The notes beneath the pieces are model-generated. The model saw only the letters and a program-made list of their open reading frames with translations. It did not search any database and was not told the DNA's origin. A program made the translations under genes and the position numbers. This document shows, piece after piece, positions 4,903-5,307 of a stretch of DNA of 5,307 bases (position 1 is the first letter of the stretch; each line of letters opens with the position of its first letter). This DNA comes from an archaeon MnTg01. Its GTDB lineage: Archaea; Thermoproteota; Nitrososphaeria; Nitrososphaerales; Nitrosopumilaceae. Location of the stretch: the NCBI GenBank assembly GCA_008974855.1, contig BFAR01000127.1:1-5307 (forward strand). The letters run 5' to 3'.

Positions 4903-5307
4903 TTGGAATTCTAATGGTTAATTTTGAACCATCTTTTAATTTTGCAGTTTTACGAAGGTTAGTCTTAGAAATCAATTCTATGATTGAATTATCATGATGC
5001 GTTCGTTCCAACACTATGAATTCACATTTAATTGAGTTGTTCAGTTTTGATTTAAAACATTTTACCCAACCATATGTTCTCTTACCATCAAAAAATCCTT
5101 TTATGGTATTTCCATTTAGTGTACGAAATTGCTGCGCTGCCTCAATATGTTCTTTTTTTTGTAACTTTACATTTAGAGTTCCAGGAAATGGAATGTAGTT
5201 AATTTTAGATTTGAATTGTTTAGTATATCCTTTGAGTGACATATAGTATGCACCTTCACCCATACCACTAACAAGAATACCTTTCAATTCAACAAAAGAT
5301 GGAAATG
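4892..5307 (-). CDS. ribK: CTP-dependent riboflavin kinase RibK (5' end outside window; possibly HTH-fused RbkR)
   Basis: The minus-strand frame is open from the right edge and ends at TAG 4892-4894, giving about 137 residues. It matches the archaeal RibK family, which uses CTP rather than ATP to phosphorylate riboflavin to FMN. Signatures in order are GILVSGMGEGAYYMSLKGY, the PFPGTLNVKL loop whose Thr and Asn are the family's metal/nucleotide-binding pair, IKGFFDGKRTYGWVKCF, LERTHHDNSIIELIS, and the closing LRKTAKLKDGSKLTIRIP. A TTG at 5285-5287 could start a minimal RibK of 131 aa. However, the frame continues upstream (FPSFVE) to the edge with no stop, and many archaeal homologues carry an N-terminal helix-turn-helix, the RbkR form that also regulates riboflavin genes. 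I therefore treat the 5' end as missing. The 3' end overlaps the kinase gene by 11 bp, tail to tail. Confidence 0.92.
   Translation of the reverse strand, partial: FPSFVELKGILVSGMGEGAYYMSLKGYTKQFKSKINYIPFPGTLNVKLQKKEHIEAAQQFRTLNGNTIKGFFDGKRTYGWVKCFKSKLNNSIKCEFIVLERTHHDNSIIELISKTNLRKTAKLKDGSKLTIRIPIMD
4921..4951 (+). terminator. Possible T-tract termination zone for the histidine kinase transcript
   Basis: Beginning 20 nt after the kinase stop the plus strand has four T4 tracts in about 30 nt (4922-4925, 4934-4937, 4940-4943, 4948-4951), as in diffuse archaeal terminators. They lie in the antisense of the ribK coding region. A longer T8 at 5153-5160 is a stronger but more distant alternative. 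Confidence 0.25.

Noticed and set aside
5153..5160. T8 tract on the plus strand as the kinase terminator, or as a sequencing-slip site in ribK
   Set aside because: It is about 250 nt past the kinase stop, and the ribK frame is intact through it (Lys codons), so neither reading is needed.
5016..5198. Plus-strand 60-codon frame opposite ribK
   Set aside because: It is antisense to conserved RibK motifs, including the PGTLN loop; no domain and no Shine-Dalgarno site.

Overview
This 5.3 kb window is AT-rich and tightly packed with genes. Its gene families point to an ammonia-oxidising archaeon of the Nitrososphaerota (Thaumarchaeota), probably a Nitrosopumilus-like member of the Nitrosopumilaceae. 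The reasons are the LysW-dependent lysine/arginine pathway, an archaeal diphthine synthase, a CTP-dependent riboflavin kinase, an archaeal-type FAD synthase-like cytidylyltransferase, strong A/T codon bias, frequent TTG/GTG starts and overlapping gene junctions. The assignment rests on family recognition and composition only; no search was run.

Region 1 (1-2239, plus strand) is an amino-acid biosynthesis operon. It holds the 3' end of an unidentified gene, then lysW (55-aa amino-group carrier protein, too short for a routine ORF cutoff), lysX (ATP-grasp ligase that loads the substrate onto LysW) and lysK (M20 metallo-hydrolase that releases the finished amino acid). Junctions are ATGA, GTGA and a 3-nt gap. 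The middle enzymes of the route (kinase LysZ, reductase LysY, aminotransferase LysJ) are not in the window. The LysW tail reads EDWGQ where the family is expected to end in EDWGE, the residue that carries the substrate. This is the most striking point in the window.

Region 2 (2239-3276) is dph5, the diphthamide methyltransferase for elongation factor 2. It overlaps the lysK stop by one base and carries a C-terminal extension resembling DUF357.

Region 3 (3322-5307) holds two flavin-cofactor genes flanking a signalling gene. A winged-helix-like domain fused to a RibL-type cytidylyltransferase (candidate FAD synthase) is followed by a soluble histidine kinase with a DUF4242-like N-terminal domain. 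On the opposite strand, running in from the right edge, is a CTP-dependent riboflavin kinase (RibK, possibly the HTH-fused regulator form RbkR). The kinase and ribK genes converge and their coding ends overlap by 11 bp. RibK would make FMN from riboflavin and the RibL-like protein would make FAD from FMN.

There is no gene-free stretch longer than about 60 bp. No RNA gene, mobile element, CRISPR array or long repeat was seen.
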